Positions 1 through 9,170 of a stretch of 64,000 nt of DNA are shown here, in pieces. Under the pieces are notes generated by a model. The model had not been told where the DNA came from and searched no databases. It was given only the letters and a program-made list of their open reading frames with translations. Positions within the stretch are counted from its first letter, which is position 1. Every line of letters starts with the position of its first letter. Source of the stretch: a bacterium (GTDB lineage: Bacteria > ARS69); assembly GCA_025774805.1 (NCBI GenBank), contig JALGZR010000025.1:15213-79212 (forward strand), written 5' to 3'. The position numbers and the translations under genes are program-made.

Positions 1-717
1 ATCCGCGGGGGCGACCCGGGTCCCGCCGGGGTGCTGCTTCCGCTGTCGATCGCGGGGGCGGCCGGCCTCGTCGCCGCCCTCTTCAATCCGGCGGGCAACG
101 AGTCCCCCGGCGCCATGGACAACGCCTCCGGCCTCGCGATCCTCCACGAGGCCGCGCGGGTGTTTCCCTCCGACCCGACGCTCGCCGGGGCGGAGCTCGT
201 CTTCCTCGCGACGGGCGCCGAGGAGATCGGACTGGCCGGCGCGGTCCGGTGGATCCAGGCCCACGCCGATGCGTACGACCGGGATCGAGCCGTGTTCGTC
301 AACGTCGACTCGGTGGGCGTCGGAACGGGAATGGTGGGCGTGGACGTCCGCGGCGTAGCACCCGGCGGTCGCCCGATGGATCGGGTCGTCCGGGCGGCGG
401 CGCGGGCCGCGGGAGTCCGGCTCCGCCTGCTGCCGTTTCTCCCCGGGGTGGGGGTCGACACGATGCCGATCGGCGCCCGTGGCTTCTCGACCGTCTCGCT
501 TCTCGGAGACGTGCTGGGAGCTCCCGGGGCGCGCATTCACTCACCCGCCGACGAGATGCTGTACCTGACGGAAGAGGCCCTCGAATCGGCGATGGCCCTC
601 GTCACCGAGGTCGCCCGGGACGTGGCGCGGGCTAGGCCCGAGGCGCGGGCGTCGCCTCCGGAGGAGCGCACCGATCGTCGGGGGCGGGGGAGAGCAGCGC
701 CCCCAACTCGGGCATGA
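1..717 (+). CDS. M28-family metallopeptidase, 5' end cut by window edge
   Basis: The frame is open from base 1, so the N-terminus lies outside the window. The visible part has the zinc-aminopeptidase signature of family M28: MDNASG (metal-binding Asp about 30 codons after base 31), ATGAEEIG (general-base Glu pair), VNVDSVG (metal Asp) and a late IHSPADE (metal His). By family it removes N-terminal residues from peptides, usually outside the cytoplasm; cell location cannot be judged without the N-terminus. The Arg/Pro-rich last 30 residues are low complexity and overlap the small convergent gene at 632-868. The family call is secure, the substrate unknown. Confidence 0.85.
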   Translation: MRGGDPGPAGVLLPLSIAGAAGLVAALFNPAGNESPGAMDNASGLAILHEAARVFPSDPTLAGAELVFLATGAEEIGLAGAVRWIQAHADAYDRDRAVFVNVDSVGVGTGMVGVDVRGVAPGGRPMDRVVRAAARAAGVRLRLLPFLPGVGVDTMPIGARGFSTVSLLGDVLGAPGARIHSPADEMLYLTEEALESAMALVTEVARDVARARPEARASPPEERTDRRGRGRAAPPTRA

Positions 718-868
718 GCACCACGGTTCCGTAGCAGGGTCCGGCCCCGCCCGTCGAGTCGGCCGGGGCGGGCCGATCCTCGTCCGAGGACGGCGTCACG
801 AGAGCCACGAACGCCAGAATCGCGACCTTCAGCAGCTTTGCGACCGCGATCAGGATCCACTCGAGCAC
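632..868 (-). CDS. small single-pass membrane protein, unknown function
   Basis: 78 residues with a GTG start. The start is supported by a strong ribosome site (AGGAGG, six bases upstream). The first 27 residues form one hydrophobic segment (begins MLEWILIAVAKLLK); the rest is Pro/Ala/Asp-rich and polar. It overlaps the 3' end of the convergent peptidase gene by 86 bp, which suggests the low-complexity tails of the two proteins are tolerated rather than conserved. No family is recognised. Confidence 0.5.
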   Translation of the reverse strand: MLEWILIAVAKLLKVAILAFVALVTPSSDEDRPAPADSTGGAGPCYGTVVLMPELGALLSPAPDDRCAPPEATPAPRA

Positions 869-919
869 GGCGTCCCTCCTGCAGCTGAGACGGACGAGCG
901 GCTCGAAACGTTCAAACGC

Positions 920-1750
920 TCACCAGGCGCTCTCGTCCTCGACGGCCTCCCCGACCCACCGGAGATGCCACGGCTCGTGGGCGACGTCCCGGCCCGCGCA
1001 CCGCTCCCGGGAGAAGGGGACCACGATTCCGTGCTCCTCTCCGTGCTCCGCGATCCAGATCCCGGCCGGGTCGCTCGCGAGGGCCTCGGAGAGGGTGGGG
1101 ACTCCGGAGACCGCCACGTCGACCGCGGTTCCGAGCCGGTGATCGCTGCGGCCCGGGGCCGCGGAGTGGATCTGACCGGGATCCCGGGCGATCGCCCGCA
1201 GATAGAGGCGCCTCTGATAGGCCGCGCTCCGGTGCGCGGAGAAGATGCGGATCTCGTGACCCTTCGTGGCCGCGGCCTCGATCAGCGACCGGAAGGCCGC
1301 GACCGCCCCCGCCCGGAGCCGCATTCTCCGCCCCTCGTAGCCGGGGGCCCGGAACGCGACGGGGACCCTGACGAGATCTCCGGGAACATACTCCTCGGGA
1401 AGGACCCGGCCGGCGGCGAGCCCCTCCCGGCCGACCGGCAGATCGCCCGAGACCGGCTCGGGAGGACGATCGAGCCGGCAGGCCTCCACGTATCCACCGC
1501 TCGAGATCTCGATCCATTCGCGCCCTTCCGTGGTCAGGAGGCGCGCCGCCGTGACCTCGTCTCCGGTCCGGTGGCGGGCCCGAATCACCGCTTCGGGGCT
1601 CGGCTCCGTCCGGACGACCCCGTCCACGACGAATCGGAGGGTCTCGCCCTCGCGCAACGGCTCCGGATGGAGCGTTCGGGCCCCGCCGTCCGGTCCGAGG
1701 ACGAGCAGCAGGAGGGTCGCTCCGAGGAATCGAAGGGATCGCCGGTTCAC
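920..1750 (-). CDS. VanY-like D-alanyl-D-alanine carboxypeptidase (peptidase M15)
   Basis: 276 residues. An N-terminal hydrophobic stretch (residues 6-20) looks like a signal peptide, so the protein is probably exported to the envelope. The C-terminal half carries the M15 zinc-site pattern: SDHRLGTAVDV (His204, Asp211) and HEPWHLRWVG (Glu259, His262). Enzymes of this group trim the terminal D-Ala of peptidoglycan stem peptides. About 100 residues between the signal and the catalytic domain are unassigned. The gene stands alone on the minus strand; a full 180-bp repeat begins 42 bp upstream of its start. Confidence 0.85.
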   Translation of the reverse strand: MNRRSLRFLGATLLLLVLGPDGGARTLHPEPLREGETLRFVVDGVVRTEPSPEAVIRARHRTGDEVTAARLLTTEGREWIEISSGGYVEACRLDRPPEPVSGDLPVGREGLAAGRVLPEEYVPGDLVRVPVAFRAPGYEGRRMRLRAGAVAAFRSLIEAAATKGHEIRIFSAHRSAAYQRRLYLRAIARDPGQIHSAAPGRSDHRLGTAVDVAVSGVPTLSEALASDPAGIWIAEHGEEHGIVVPFSRERCAGRDVAHEPWHLRWVGEAVEDESAW

Positions 1751-1791
1751 GGAACCGTTGTACCGCGGGACGGCGGGCGGACGCGAGGGTC

Positions 1792-1971
1792 TAGCCTACA
1801 TATCTCACCAGGCTCTGCTGCGGCAGCGGCGAAGCCGCGTCTGGCTTCGTCGTCGTGGCACTTCCGCCCTGCGACGGGGCTACGGCCCCGCCTCGGGCGA
1901 AAGCACCCCATCTCCTTGCCAGCCACGACTATCCGCAGCCTCACGACGAGCCTGGTGAGAAATGCAGGCTA
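1792..1971. repeat. full copy A of the 180-bp inverted-end repeat
   Basis: 180 bp whose ends are inverted copies: TAGCCTACATATCTCACCAG at the left and CTGGTGAGAAATGCAGGCTA at the right. The interior has short hairpin-forming stretches such as GGGGCTACGGCCCC. It matches 40957-41136 and 61251-61429 over the whole length. The last three bases, read on the minus strand, are the TAG stop of the subtilase gene, so element and gene share a boundary. No open frame inside looks like a protein, so it is non-autonomous or structural. Confidence 0.9.
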
Positions 1972-3783
1972 GCGGATTCGGACGATGCGGGCCGTCGCCT
2001 TCCCGCGCCCCCCCTCCAGGCGGGCGAAGTAGAGGCCGGAGGGAACACGCCTCCCCGCATCGTCCCGGCCGTCCCAGGCGAGCTCGCCCTTGCCGTCGGC
2101 CCGGACCCGGCCCAGGTCTCGCACGAGCCGGCCGCCGACGTCGTAGATGGCAAGCCGGGCTCGCCCCTCCGCTCCCGCCGCGAGGGAGTACCGAAGGACG
2201 GCGGCTCCCGTCGAGGGGTTCGGGGAGACCCGCATCGCCGTCTCGCTCGGGGACGGCGGCCCGAAGGAGGGGGCCGTCGTCGAGTAGCCGGCGGCATCCG
2301 CGGCCCGGATCACGCCCCAGCCGTAGTCGTTGTCGGGGCTGGCGGCGTGCGTTGCCGTGCTTCGCAGTGCCTCGCGCACGTGCATCGGCGTCCACGTCGG
2401 GTGGACCTCGAGGAGAAGCGCCCCGACCCCGGCCGTGATCGGACAGGAGAACGACGTGCCGTCCGCGCGCACGTACCCATGATCGTCCCACGCGACGCCG
2501 ACCAGGACGTCCTCGCCCATCGCGCAGACGTCGGGCTTGATGCGACCGTCGGCGGTGGGGCCGGGTGAGCTGAACCACGTCACGACGCCCGTCGAGTCGA
2601 CCGCTCCGACGGTGATGACGCTGTCCCCGTCCGCCGGCGCGGCGATATGGCCCCATTCATTGGCCCGGTAGTTTCCCGCCGAGTTGAACACCGCGATTCC
2701 ATTCGCGACGGCAAGGTCGGCGGCAATCGTGATCGTTGCCGTGTTTCCGTCCATGTCCGCGAAGTCGTACCAATCATAGTAGGTCAGCGAGGTCGAGAAG
2801 ACGTCCGCCCCGAGGCTGTCGCCCCACTCGGCCGCCGCGACCCAGTAGTCCTCTTCGACCGGGGTCTCGCTCGTGATGTCCTCCGTCTTCGCGAGAAGGT
2901 ACGTCGCCCCGTAGGCCGGACCGATCAGGGTGCCGGGATCCCATCCCCCGATCGACGAGAGAACCATCGTTCCGTGATTGTGCTGATTCGGGTCGTCGCT
3001 CCCCTCGTTCGCCGTGTTTCCGTCTCCGTTGACGAAGTCCCGTTCCGCCATCACGTCGACCCCGACCAGCGCGTCGTGGGTTCGGAGGAACCCGGTGTCC
3101 ATCAAGGTGACGAGCACTCCCGCCCCCGAGTAACCCTGATCGTGGAGTTGATCGACCTGGATCGGCACGATCTGGGACGCGCACTCTCCGTAGTCCAGCA
3201 CGGAGCGGGCTGGGGGCGGCGACGGCCGGGGGGACGGCGTCACGGGCGCGACCTCCACCGGATCCCTCCGAGTGCGGGCCACCGGCCGCACCGCCGCGAC
3301 GAACGGCAGCGCCTCGACGGCCTCCGCCCGCTCGGGAGTCGCGTCCACCGAGATCGCGTTGAGCCACCGGGATCGCGTGCGGAGCTCGACCCCCGCGGCG
3401 AGAACCCGCGTCACGTAGGGCTCGTGGACGGGCACGTCGAGGAGATCCACGGTCGCCGTTCCCCGCGCCTTCGCCCGGCGCTCGAGACAGCGCGGGGTGA
3501 GCGCATCGCGAGCGCGCTCGATCGCAACCCGCTCGGTCTCCCGCGAATCGAGGCCCTTGTCGACGAAGTGGATCCAGTAGGGAGCGGTGGCCTCGGCCTC
3601 CGGGTTCTCCGAGGCGGGGGCGGTCGCCGGAGCCGCGACGACGAGAACCCCGAGGAGGATCCCGAGCGCGACCCCGCCCCGGCGGGCGCGGCTCGGGAGC
3701 CGGCGGGCGCGACCGGCGGCACGACGAGGGCCCCGGAGGGGGGAGGAGGGACTCGGGGCCGGGGACGCCAGGGAGGCGGGCAT
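1969..3783 (-). CDS. secreted subtilisin-like serine protease (S8) with FlgD-type C-terminal domain
   Basis: 604 residues. The start is supported by AAGGAG upstream. A long basic N-terminus leads into a hydrophobic segment (about 38-56), consistent with export. The S8 triad is visible: Asp229 (TLMDTG), His270 (HNHGTMV) and Ser444 (DGTSFSCP), with the oxyanion Asn in FNSAGN. Residues 60-180 resemble an S8 propeptide region and are followed by a Pro-rich linker. The last 85 residues (VSPNPSTG ... SGLYFARL) form the FlgD Ig-like domain common on exported proteins of FCB-group bacteria. The TAG stop lies in the terminus of repeat copy A, so the insertion may have reset the protein end without loss of the domain. 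Confidence 0.92.
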   Translation of the reverse strand: MPASLASPAPSPSSPLRGPRRAAGRARRLPSRARRGGVALGILLGVLVVAAPATAPASENPEAEATAPYWIHFVDKGLDSRETERVAIERARDALTPRCLERRAKARGTATVDLLDVPVHEPYVTRVLAAGVELRTRSRWLNAISVDATPERAEAVEALPFVAAVRPVARTRRDPVEVAPVTPSPRPSPPPARSVLDYGECASQIVPIQVDQLHDQGYSGAGVLVTLMDTGFLRTHDALVGVDVMAERDFVNGDGNTANEGSDDPNQHNHGTMVLSSIGGWDPGTLIGPAYGATYLLAKTEDITSETPVEEDYWVAAAEWGDSLGADVFSTSLTYYDWYDFADMDGNTATITIAADLAVANGIAVFNSAGNYRANEWGHIAAPADGDSVITVGAVDSTGVVTWFSSPGPTADGRIKPDVCAMGEDVLVGVAWDDHGYVRADGTSFSCPITAGVGALLLEVHPTWTPMHVREALRSTATHAASPDNDYGWGVIRAADAAGYSTTAPSFGPPSPSETAMRVSPNPSTGAAVLRYSLAAGAEGRARLAIYDVGGRLVRDLGRVRADGKGELAWDGRDDAGRRVPSGLYFARLEGGRGKATARIVRIR

Positions 3784-4154
3784 GGGGGACTCCTTCCGAC
3801 GCGACCCGGGCGTCGAGCGAGATGCGGTTTCGGGGGGCGACGGCCGAACCGATCCGGGAGGACCGGGCCCCGGGACGAGTCCATTCTACCACCGCCGTCC
3901 CGGGCTCTCCGCCGCCCCCACCCGGGGTGCCGGTGCGCCGCCGCTCCGCGGACCCTCCGCCCGCCGGGCCTCGGTGGGCCCACGGCCCCATCGGATTGCC
4001 GTTCGCCGGGTCACGAATCCCGCTCCGGCCCGTAGTCCCCGGAAACGGGCCCGTTCCCGGGCCATCGGGGACGCCGGAGCCGGAGGAGGGTGGGTCGGAG
4101 CGCGTCGTGTACACTGGCGGCCGATTTGACCTGTCCGTAACCCGGGGTGTATCC

Positions 4155-4490
4155 ATGGCTGAGACCTACTACGATCCCGCCGACCTCTCGCGCTTCGCCG
4201 AGATGGCGGAGGGAAGTCCGGAGCTTTGGAAGAAGTTCATCGCGTACTACGGTGCGGTTTTCGAGGAGGGCGAGCTCTCCGAGCGGGAGAAGGCCCTCAT
4301 CGCGCTCGCCGTAGCGTCCGCCGTTCAGTGTCCCTACTGCATCGATGCCTACACCCAGGCCGCCCTGGAGAAGGGCTCCAGTCTCGAACAGATGACCGAG
4401 GCCATTCACGTCGCCAACGCGATCCGGGGCGGGGCCTCCCTCGTCCACGGTGTCCAGATGAAGAACGTGGCCGCGAAGGTATCCATGTAG
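4155..4490 (+). CDS. arsenosugar biosynthesis-associated carboxymuconolactone decarboxylase-like protein
   Basis: 111 residues of the AhpD/carboxymuconolactone decarboxylase fold, with a CPYC redox pair followed by IDAYTQAALEKG. The start is MAETYYDP at 4155; in-frame sequence upstream is non-conserved. It lies 85 bp before the radical SAM gene arsS, and small CMD-like proteins of this type are known arsS partners in arsenosugar loci. Its exact reaction is not established; a thiol-redox role is suggested by the CxxC. The specific label depends on the arsS neighbour. Confidence 0.8.
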   Translation: MAETYYDPADLSRFAEMAEGSPELWKKFIAYYGAVFEEGELSEREKALIALAVASAVQCPYCIDAYTQAALEKGSSLEQMTEAIHVANAIRGGASLVHGVQMKNVAAKVSM

Positions 4491-4575
4491 GCCGCGATTC
4501 GAGGGCGCCTCCCGCCGCCGTCTCGAGGAGGGAGCGCGCATTCGCAGCCCGGGTCCACCGCATCACGAGGATTCC

Positions 4576-5619
4576 ATGACCGTCACGACATCGACACTGC
4601 TGCGACGGGGAGACCCGCTGGCCTCCTCGGAGCATCAACGCGACATCCTGGAGCGGGAGGACGGGCTGGCCCGCTTCGAGGAGAAGCTCCGCGAATCGAA
4701 TCTCCATCCGATGAGCGCTACGGAGATCAAGGTGCTCCAGATCAACGTCGGTAAGCTCTGCAACCAGACGTGCCGGCACTGTCACGTCGACGCGGGTCCC
4801 GATCGGACGGAGGTCATGACTCGAAGGACGGCGGACGCGTGCCTGCGGGCCCTGGAAAGCTACTCGGTGGAGATCGTGGACATCACGGGGGGGGCCCCCG
4901 AGATCCACCCCGTGTTCCGACACCTCGTCACCGGGGCCCGAGGACTCGGCCGGCACGTGATCGACCGGTGCAATCTCACCGTGCTCAATCTCCGGTCGCA
5001 GGAGGATCTGGTCGACTTTCTCGCGGAGCACCAAGTCGAGGTCGTCGCGAGTCTCCCGTACTACCGCGCGCGACAGACCGACGCGCAGCGGGGCAACGGC
5101 GTCTTCGACGCGTCGCTTCGAGCCCTCCGGAAGCTGAACCGGGCGGGCTACGGGAAGGGCACCGGGCGCCGGCTCTCCCTCGTCTACAACCCCGTGGGCG
5201 CGTTTTTGCCTCCGAGCCAGGCGGCGATCCAGCGTGACTTCAAGACCGAGCTGAAGCGACGCCACGACGTCGACGTCGATTCGGTCTTCACGATCACGAA
5301 CATGCCGATCAGCCGATTCCTCGAGTTTCTTCTCGCCAGCGGCAACTACGAGAGCTATCTCTGCAAGCTCATCGAGGCATACAACCCGATGGCCGTGGAG
5401 GGGGCGATGTGCCGGTCGATGGTGTCCGTAGGATGGGACGGAACGCTGTACGACTGCGACTTCAATCAGATGCTCTCCCTTCCGGTCGAGGAGCGGGTCG
5501 GCCGGAACATCCGTGACGTGGACCTCGCCCGACACGAAGGGCGCCGCATCGTGACCGGTCGCCACTGCTTCGGCTGCGCGGCGGGAGCCGGATCGAGCTG
5601 CGGGGGCGAGACCGTTTGA
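4576..5619 (+). CDS. arsS: arsenosugar biosynthesis radical SAM protein ArsS
   Basis: 347 residues. The radical SAM cluster site is CNQTCRHC (Cys62, Cys66, Cys69), and the C-terminal half is the family-specific DUF3641-type region with more Cys residues (CFGCAAG, SSCGG). ArsS transfers a 5'-deoxyadenosyl group from SAM to dimethylarsenite, the committed step to arsenosugars. GAGG lies seven bases upstream of the ATG. The stop overlaps the TTG start of the next gene (TTGA), so a dipeptidase is translationally coupled to it. No ArsM methyltransferase is in the window, so the methylated substrate must come from elsewhere. Confidence 0.9.
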   Translation: MTVTTSTLLRRGDPLASSEHQRDILEREDGLARFEEKLRESNLHPMSATEIKVLQINVGKLCNQTCRHCHVDAGPDRTEVMTRRTADACLRALESYSVEIVDITGGAPEIHPVFRHLVTGARGLGRHVIDRCNLTVLNLRSQEDLVDFLAEHQVEVVASLPYYRARQTDAQRGNGVFDASLRALRKLNRAGYGKGTGRRLSLVYNPVGAFLPPSQAAIQRDFKTELKRRHDVDVDSVFTITNMPISRFLEFLLASGNYESYLCKLIEAYNPMAVEGAMCRSMVSVGWDGTLYDCDFNQMLSLPVEERVGRNIRDVDLARHEGRRIVTGRHCFGCAAGAGSSCGGETV

Positions 5620-6689
5620 TCCTCGTCGACGGGCACCTCGACATCGCGTTCAATGCGCTCTGCTTCGACCGCGACCCCCGGGTGTCGGCGCTCGAGACGC
5701 GCGCGCGGGAGGGGGATCGAGCGGAGGAGCCCCTGCGGGGCCGCTGCATGGTGGGGCTTCCCGAATTGCGCGGGGGACGGGTCGCCGTGGCCTTCGGGAC
5801 GCTGTTTCTCGGGCCTCGCGACCGCTGGAGCGGTTCCGGAAACTCCGAGCGCGTCACGTACGCGAGCGCGGAGGAAGCGGAACGGGGCGCGCTCGCGCAG
5901 CTCGACTTCTACCGTGAGCTGACGAACGAGGAGGGAAGCGGCTTTCGTCTCGTGGAGAGCCGGTCCGACCTCGAGGCGGTACTCGAGGGCTGGGAGGACG
6001 GCGCGACGGGCGACGTCGGAATCGTGCCGCTCATGGAGGGGGCGGATCCGATCCGGGATCCCGCCGACGCTCCCGGGTGGTTCGATCGCGGGGTGCGGAT
6101 CGTCGGACTTGCCTGGGGTCGGACGCGGTACGCCGGCGGCACGGGAGCCCCCGGTCCGCTGTCGGCGGGCGGTCGGAAGCTGGTGCCGGCGCTCGAGCGG
6201 GCCGGGCTGGGGCTCGACCTCTCCCACGCGAGCGAGGAATCCTTCCACGAGGCCCTCGATCTCTTCGACGGGCCGGCGATCGCCTCACACTCGAATCCGC
6301 GGAGAATCTGTCCCGGGGACCGCCAGATCTCCGGCGCCATGATCCGGAGGATCGCCGAGCGGGGAGGGGTCGTCGGCACCGCTCTCTGCAGCAGAATGCT
6401 CCGGAAGGGATGGCTCGAGGAGGGAAAGCCGGAAATTCCGCTGCGGCGCGTCGCGGAATCGGTCCACCACGTCGCGCAGGTGGCGGGGACCCACCGGGCC
6501 GCCGGGGTGGGGAGCGACTTCGACGGTGGTTTCGGGGCGGAGGCGGCGCCCCGGGGACTCGACACGATCGCGGATCTCCCCCACCTGGCGGACGCGCTGA
6601 GCGATCTCGACTTCTCGGATGAGGCGATCGAGGACGTTCTCGGGAAGAACTGGCTGCGCTATCTCGAGGGACTTCTGCCCGCGGCGTAG
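5616..6689 (+). CDS. membrane dipeptidase (renal dipeptidase family M19)
   Basis: 357 residues with a TTG start inside the arsS stop (TTGA overlap). The M19 dizinc amidohydrolase pattern is present: HLD near the N-terminus (DGHLDIAF), a central bridging-Glu region (VPLMEGAD), DLSHAS, then ASHSNPR and GSDFDGGF toward the end. Members hydrolyse dipeptides or related amides. No signal peptide is visible, so it is probably cytosolic. Coupling to arsS is unusual and could mean it acts on an arsenic-containing or cysteinyl conjugate, but that is only inferred from overlap. Confidence 0.87.
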   Translation: MILVDGHLDIAFNALCFDRDPRVSALETRAREGDRAEEPLRGRCMVGLPELRGGRVAVAFGTLFLGPRDRWSGSGNSERVTYASAEEAERGALAQLDFYRELTNEEGSGFRLVESRSDLEAVLEGWEDGATGDVGIVPLMEGADPIRDPADAPGWFDRGVRIVGLAWGRTRYAGGTGAPGPLSAGGRKLVPALERAGLGLDLSHASEESFHEALDLFDGPAIASHSNPRRICPGDRQISGAMIRRIAERGGVVGTALCSRMLRKGWLEEGKPEIPLRRVAESVHHVAQVAGTHRAAGVGSDFDGGFGAEAAPRGLDTIADLPHLADALSDLDFSDEAIEDVLGKNWLRYLEGLLPAA

Positions 6690-6738
6690 CCCGCACGTCC
6701 CGCCAGGCCCGTTCCGAGACCGTGGCTCACCGCGCCCG

Positions 6739-7305
6739 TCACGCCCTCCCCTTCGACTCCCCCATCACCAGGGCCGCCCCGATGAGATGGGCGATGCGCA
6801 GCGGCTCGGGCAGGCGCGCGCGTCCGATCGACGCCCGGAGAATCGCGTCGGCGTCCTCGTCGTCCGTGCCCGCCGACGCGAGCCAGATCCCCTCACCCCA
6901 CCGTCGGGCGGGCGGGAGGCGATCGAGGAGGGGAACCCGCTCGGGCACTCCGGCCGTCCGCAGGGCGTGCGCCAGAGCGTCCGGGCGGGGCTCGCGCCGG
7001 GTCACGGCGAGCACGGGGAATCCGAGTCGCGTGGTCAGGTCTTCGAGGTCCACGAGTCCGAGCCCGGCGATCGAGACGCCGCCCAGCAGGAGCGCCTGCA
7101 GGACCTCGCTCCAGCGAAGAGCCCCGATCCAGTCCGCGAGGAAGCCCGTGGCGCCGTCGCCGTCCACCGGGAACGTCCGGATCGTGACGCCTTCGACCTG
7201 GGTCGTTCCCGCCATCACGACGCCGACGAGGGGGACCTCGCCGTCCTGTCCCTTCCGGAAGGGCGCATCGTCGATGCCGAGCACGTGCGGATGGCGGCGC
7301 CTCAC
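6739..7305 (-). CDS. DUF99 family protein
   Basis: 188 residues beginning MRRRHPHVLGIDDAPF, the typical DUF99 N-terminus with a conserved GIDD, followed by VPLVGVVMAGT. DUF99 proteins are mostly archaeal, related in fold to endonuclease V-like nucleases, and of uncertain cellular role. A presence in a bacterium is uncommon and could reflect transfer from archaea, though base composition here is like the neighbours. It lies 69 bp upstream of the convergent M19 gene end's region and just downstream of the sulfatase start-side cluster on the same strand. Confidence 0.8.
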   Translation of the reverse strand: MRRRHPHVLGIDDAPFRKGQDGEVPLVGVVMAGTTQVEGVTIRTFPVDGDGATGFLADWIGALRWSEVLQALLLGGVSIAGLGLVDLEDLTTRLGFPVLAVTRREPRPDALAHALRTAGVPERVPLLDRLPPARRWGEGIWLASAGTDDEDADAILRASIGRARLPEPLRIAHLIGAALVMGESKGRA

Positions 7306-7374
7306 GGCATTTCTCCCCGTGTGGGTTGCCTCGTACGGCGGCCACCGCGAAGCGGACGCGTCACCGCCCGTCTC

Positions 7375-9114
7375 TCACGGCGCGGATTCGCGGGGGCGGA
7401 CCTCGTCGTACGGGAGCACTCTGCACCGCGCGGCCCACTCTTCGTATGCGCCGGCCATCGCCCGCACGCGTTCCGGGTGCCGGTACGCGACGTCGAGCTG
7501 CTCGGTGCGGTCGGTCTCGAGGTCGTAGAGCTCCCAGCCCCCTCCGTCGGGACCGACCGCCTTCCACCGTCCCTCCCGGGCGGCGCGGTTCCCCTGGTGC
7601 TCCCAGAACAGGGTCTCCCTCTCTCGCGACTCTCCCCGGAAGACGGGGACGAGACTCTCTCCCTCGAGCGGGAGGACGCGCCGTCCTCCGAAGGTCTCGC
7701 CGAAGTCGATCCCGGCCAGTTCCAGACAGGTCGGCATCACGTCCATCACGTGGCCGGGACGGGACTCCCACTCCCCACTCCTCCGGATTCCCTCCGGCCA
7801 ATATGCGATGAGGGGCGTCGCGATTCCCCCTTCGTAGACCGAGCCCTTCGTCCCCCGAAACGGAGTGTTCGAGACGATCGCCCAGCCCTCGCCGTAGCTC
7901 GCCCAGGAATCGGCGGTGCCGGTCCGGGCTCCAGGTTCCCCCTCCGTGAATCCGAGCGCTCCCCCCTCCGCCGTGCCGCCGTTGTCCGAAAGGAAGAGAA
8001 CGAGCGTGTTCCGCTCTCGACCGAGGTCCGTGATCTTCTCGAGAAGGCGGCCGATCTCGCGATCCATCGCCTCGACCTGGGCCGCGTAGACGGTCATGCG
8101 CAGCTCCATCTCCTCCCGGTTTGCGAGCTCCGCCCAGATCTCCCTCTGGCGCTCGCTCGAGCCGGGGGACCAGCGCGGATCGGCGATTCCGAGCCCGATC
8201 GCGCGGCGGTGTCGCTCCTCCCGGACCGCGGCCCATCCCTCCGCGTACCGCCCGCGGCAGCGGTCGATGTCCGCATCGCGGGCCTGGAGCGGCCAGTGCG
8301 GGGCGATGTGCGGCACGTAGAGGAAGAACGGCCGATCATCGTCGCGCATCGTCTCGAGGAGCTCGAGCGCGTGATCGGTGATGAGCTCGGTGATGTACCA
8401 GTTGTCCGGTGGATCGTAGGGCTCGGTGCCCATCACCAGCGTGCGGTTCTCTCGCGTCCGGAAGTAGAAGCCTCCGCCCTGGGGACATCCGAAGAAGTCC
8501 TGGAAGCCGCGGTCCGTGGGCCAGAACGGACGGACCTTCCCCAGGTGCCACTTTCCGGACATCAGCGTGCGGTAGCCGGCGCTCGCCAGCGCCTCCGCGA
8601 TCGTCACGCACCGATCGTTGAGACGACCACGGTAGCCGTCGAATCCGTCGTCCTGGGCCATGTTCCCGACCCCCGCCTGGTGGGGGTAGAGACCGGTGAG
8701 AAGGGACGCCCGGGTCGGCGGGCAGCGGGTCACGTTGTAGAAATCGGTGAACCGCAGCCCCCGCCGCGCCAGGTCGTCCAGCACCGGAGTGCGGATCTCG
8801 CCCCCGTAGCATCCCAGGTCGCTGAAGCCGAGGTCGTCGGCCAGGATGAGGAGGATGTTCGGGCGCGGATCCGACCCCGCCGTTCGGGGGGAAGCCGAGT
8901 CCCTCTCCGCCGTGCATCCGTTCGCGCCGGGCCCGAGAGGGAGAAGGGCGGCGGTGACGATCAGCGGCCGCGCGAAACCCCGGAAACCGGACAGCGGATC
9001 ACCTCGCGGGAGTCGGGAAGCGGGGACCGGAAAGCGCCAGAATACCGCGGCCGAAAACAGAGGGGAAAGCGGGAAACCGGCTCGGGAAACCCTTTCCCGG
9101 GAACGCGCATCCAA
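7375..9114 (-). CDS. exported arylsulfatase-type sulfatase, formylglycine class
   Basis: 579 residues. The sulfatase metal motif LADDLGFSD (Asp93-Asp94) is followed by TRCPPTRAS, where Cys131 is the residue converted to formylglycine in active type I sulfatases. HWPLQ and LFLSDNGG supply further metal and substrate contacts. A hydrophobic segment at 50-65 ahead of GANGC suggests a signal or lipoprotein-like sequence. The start is uncertain because the first 45 residues look non-conserved. It hydrolyses sulfate esters, probably of polysaccharides. The gene is divergent from the P-type ATPase at 9163; a truncated repeat end lies in between. Confidence 0.88.
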   Translation of the reverse strand: MDARSRERVSRAGFPLSPLFSAAVFWRFPVPASRLPRGDPLSGFRGFARPLIVTAALLPLGPGANGCTAERDSASPRTAGSDPRPNILLILADDLGFSDLGCYGGEIRTPVLDDLARRGLRFTDFYNVTRCPPTRASLLTGLYPHQAGVGNMAQDDGFDGYRGRLNDRCVTIAEALASAGYRTLMSGKWHLGKVRPFWPTDRGFQDFFGCPQGGGFYFRTRENRTLVMGTEPYDPPDNWYITELITDHALELLETMRDDDRPFFLYVPHIAPHWPLQARDADIDRCRGRYAEGWAAVREERHRRAIGLGIADPRWSPGSSERQREIWAELANREEMELRMTVYAAQVEAMDREIGRLLEKITDLGRERNTLVLFLSDNGGTAEGGALGFTEGEPGARTGTADSWASYGEGWAIVSNTPFRGTKGSVYEGGIATPLIAYWPEGIRRSGEWESRPGHVMDVMPTCLELAGIDFGETFGGRRVLPLEGESLVPVFRGESRERETLFWEHQGNRAAREGRWKAVGPDGGGWELYDLETDRTEQLDVAYRHPERVRAMAGAYEEWAARCRVLPYDEVRPRESAP

Positions 9115-9140
9115 CGAGAATCGAGGAGGGATTCCTCAAC

Positions 9141-9170
9141 CCCGCGACGAGCCTGGTGAGAGATGCAGGC
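9141..9170. repeat. partial repeat D (right end only)
   Basis: About 30 bp matching the right terminus of the 180-bp element, including GCGACGAGCCTGGTGAGAGA followed by TGCAGGC. The ATG start of the P-type ATPase gene (9163) is within this remnant, so its first residues are repeat-encoded. Confidence 0.75.

Noticed and set aside
6619-9159. 846-residue open frame on the plus strand across the DUF99 and sulfatase genes
   Set aside because: Spans two real minus-strand genes and has no conserved pattern.
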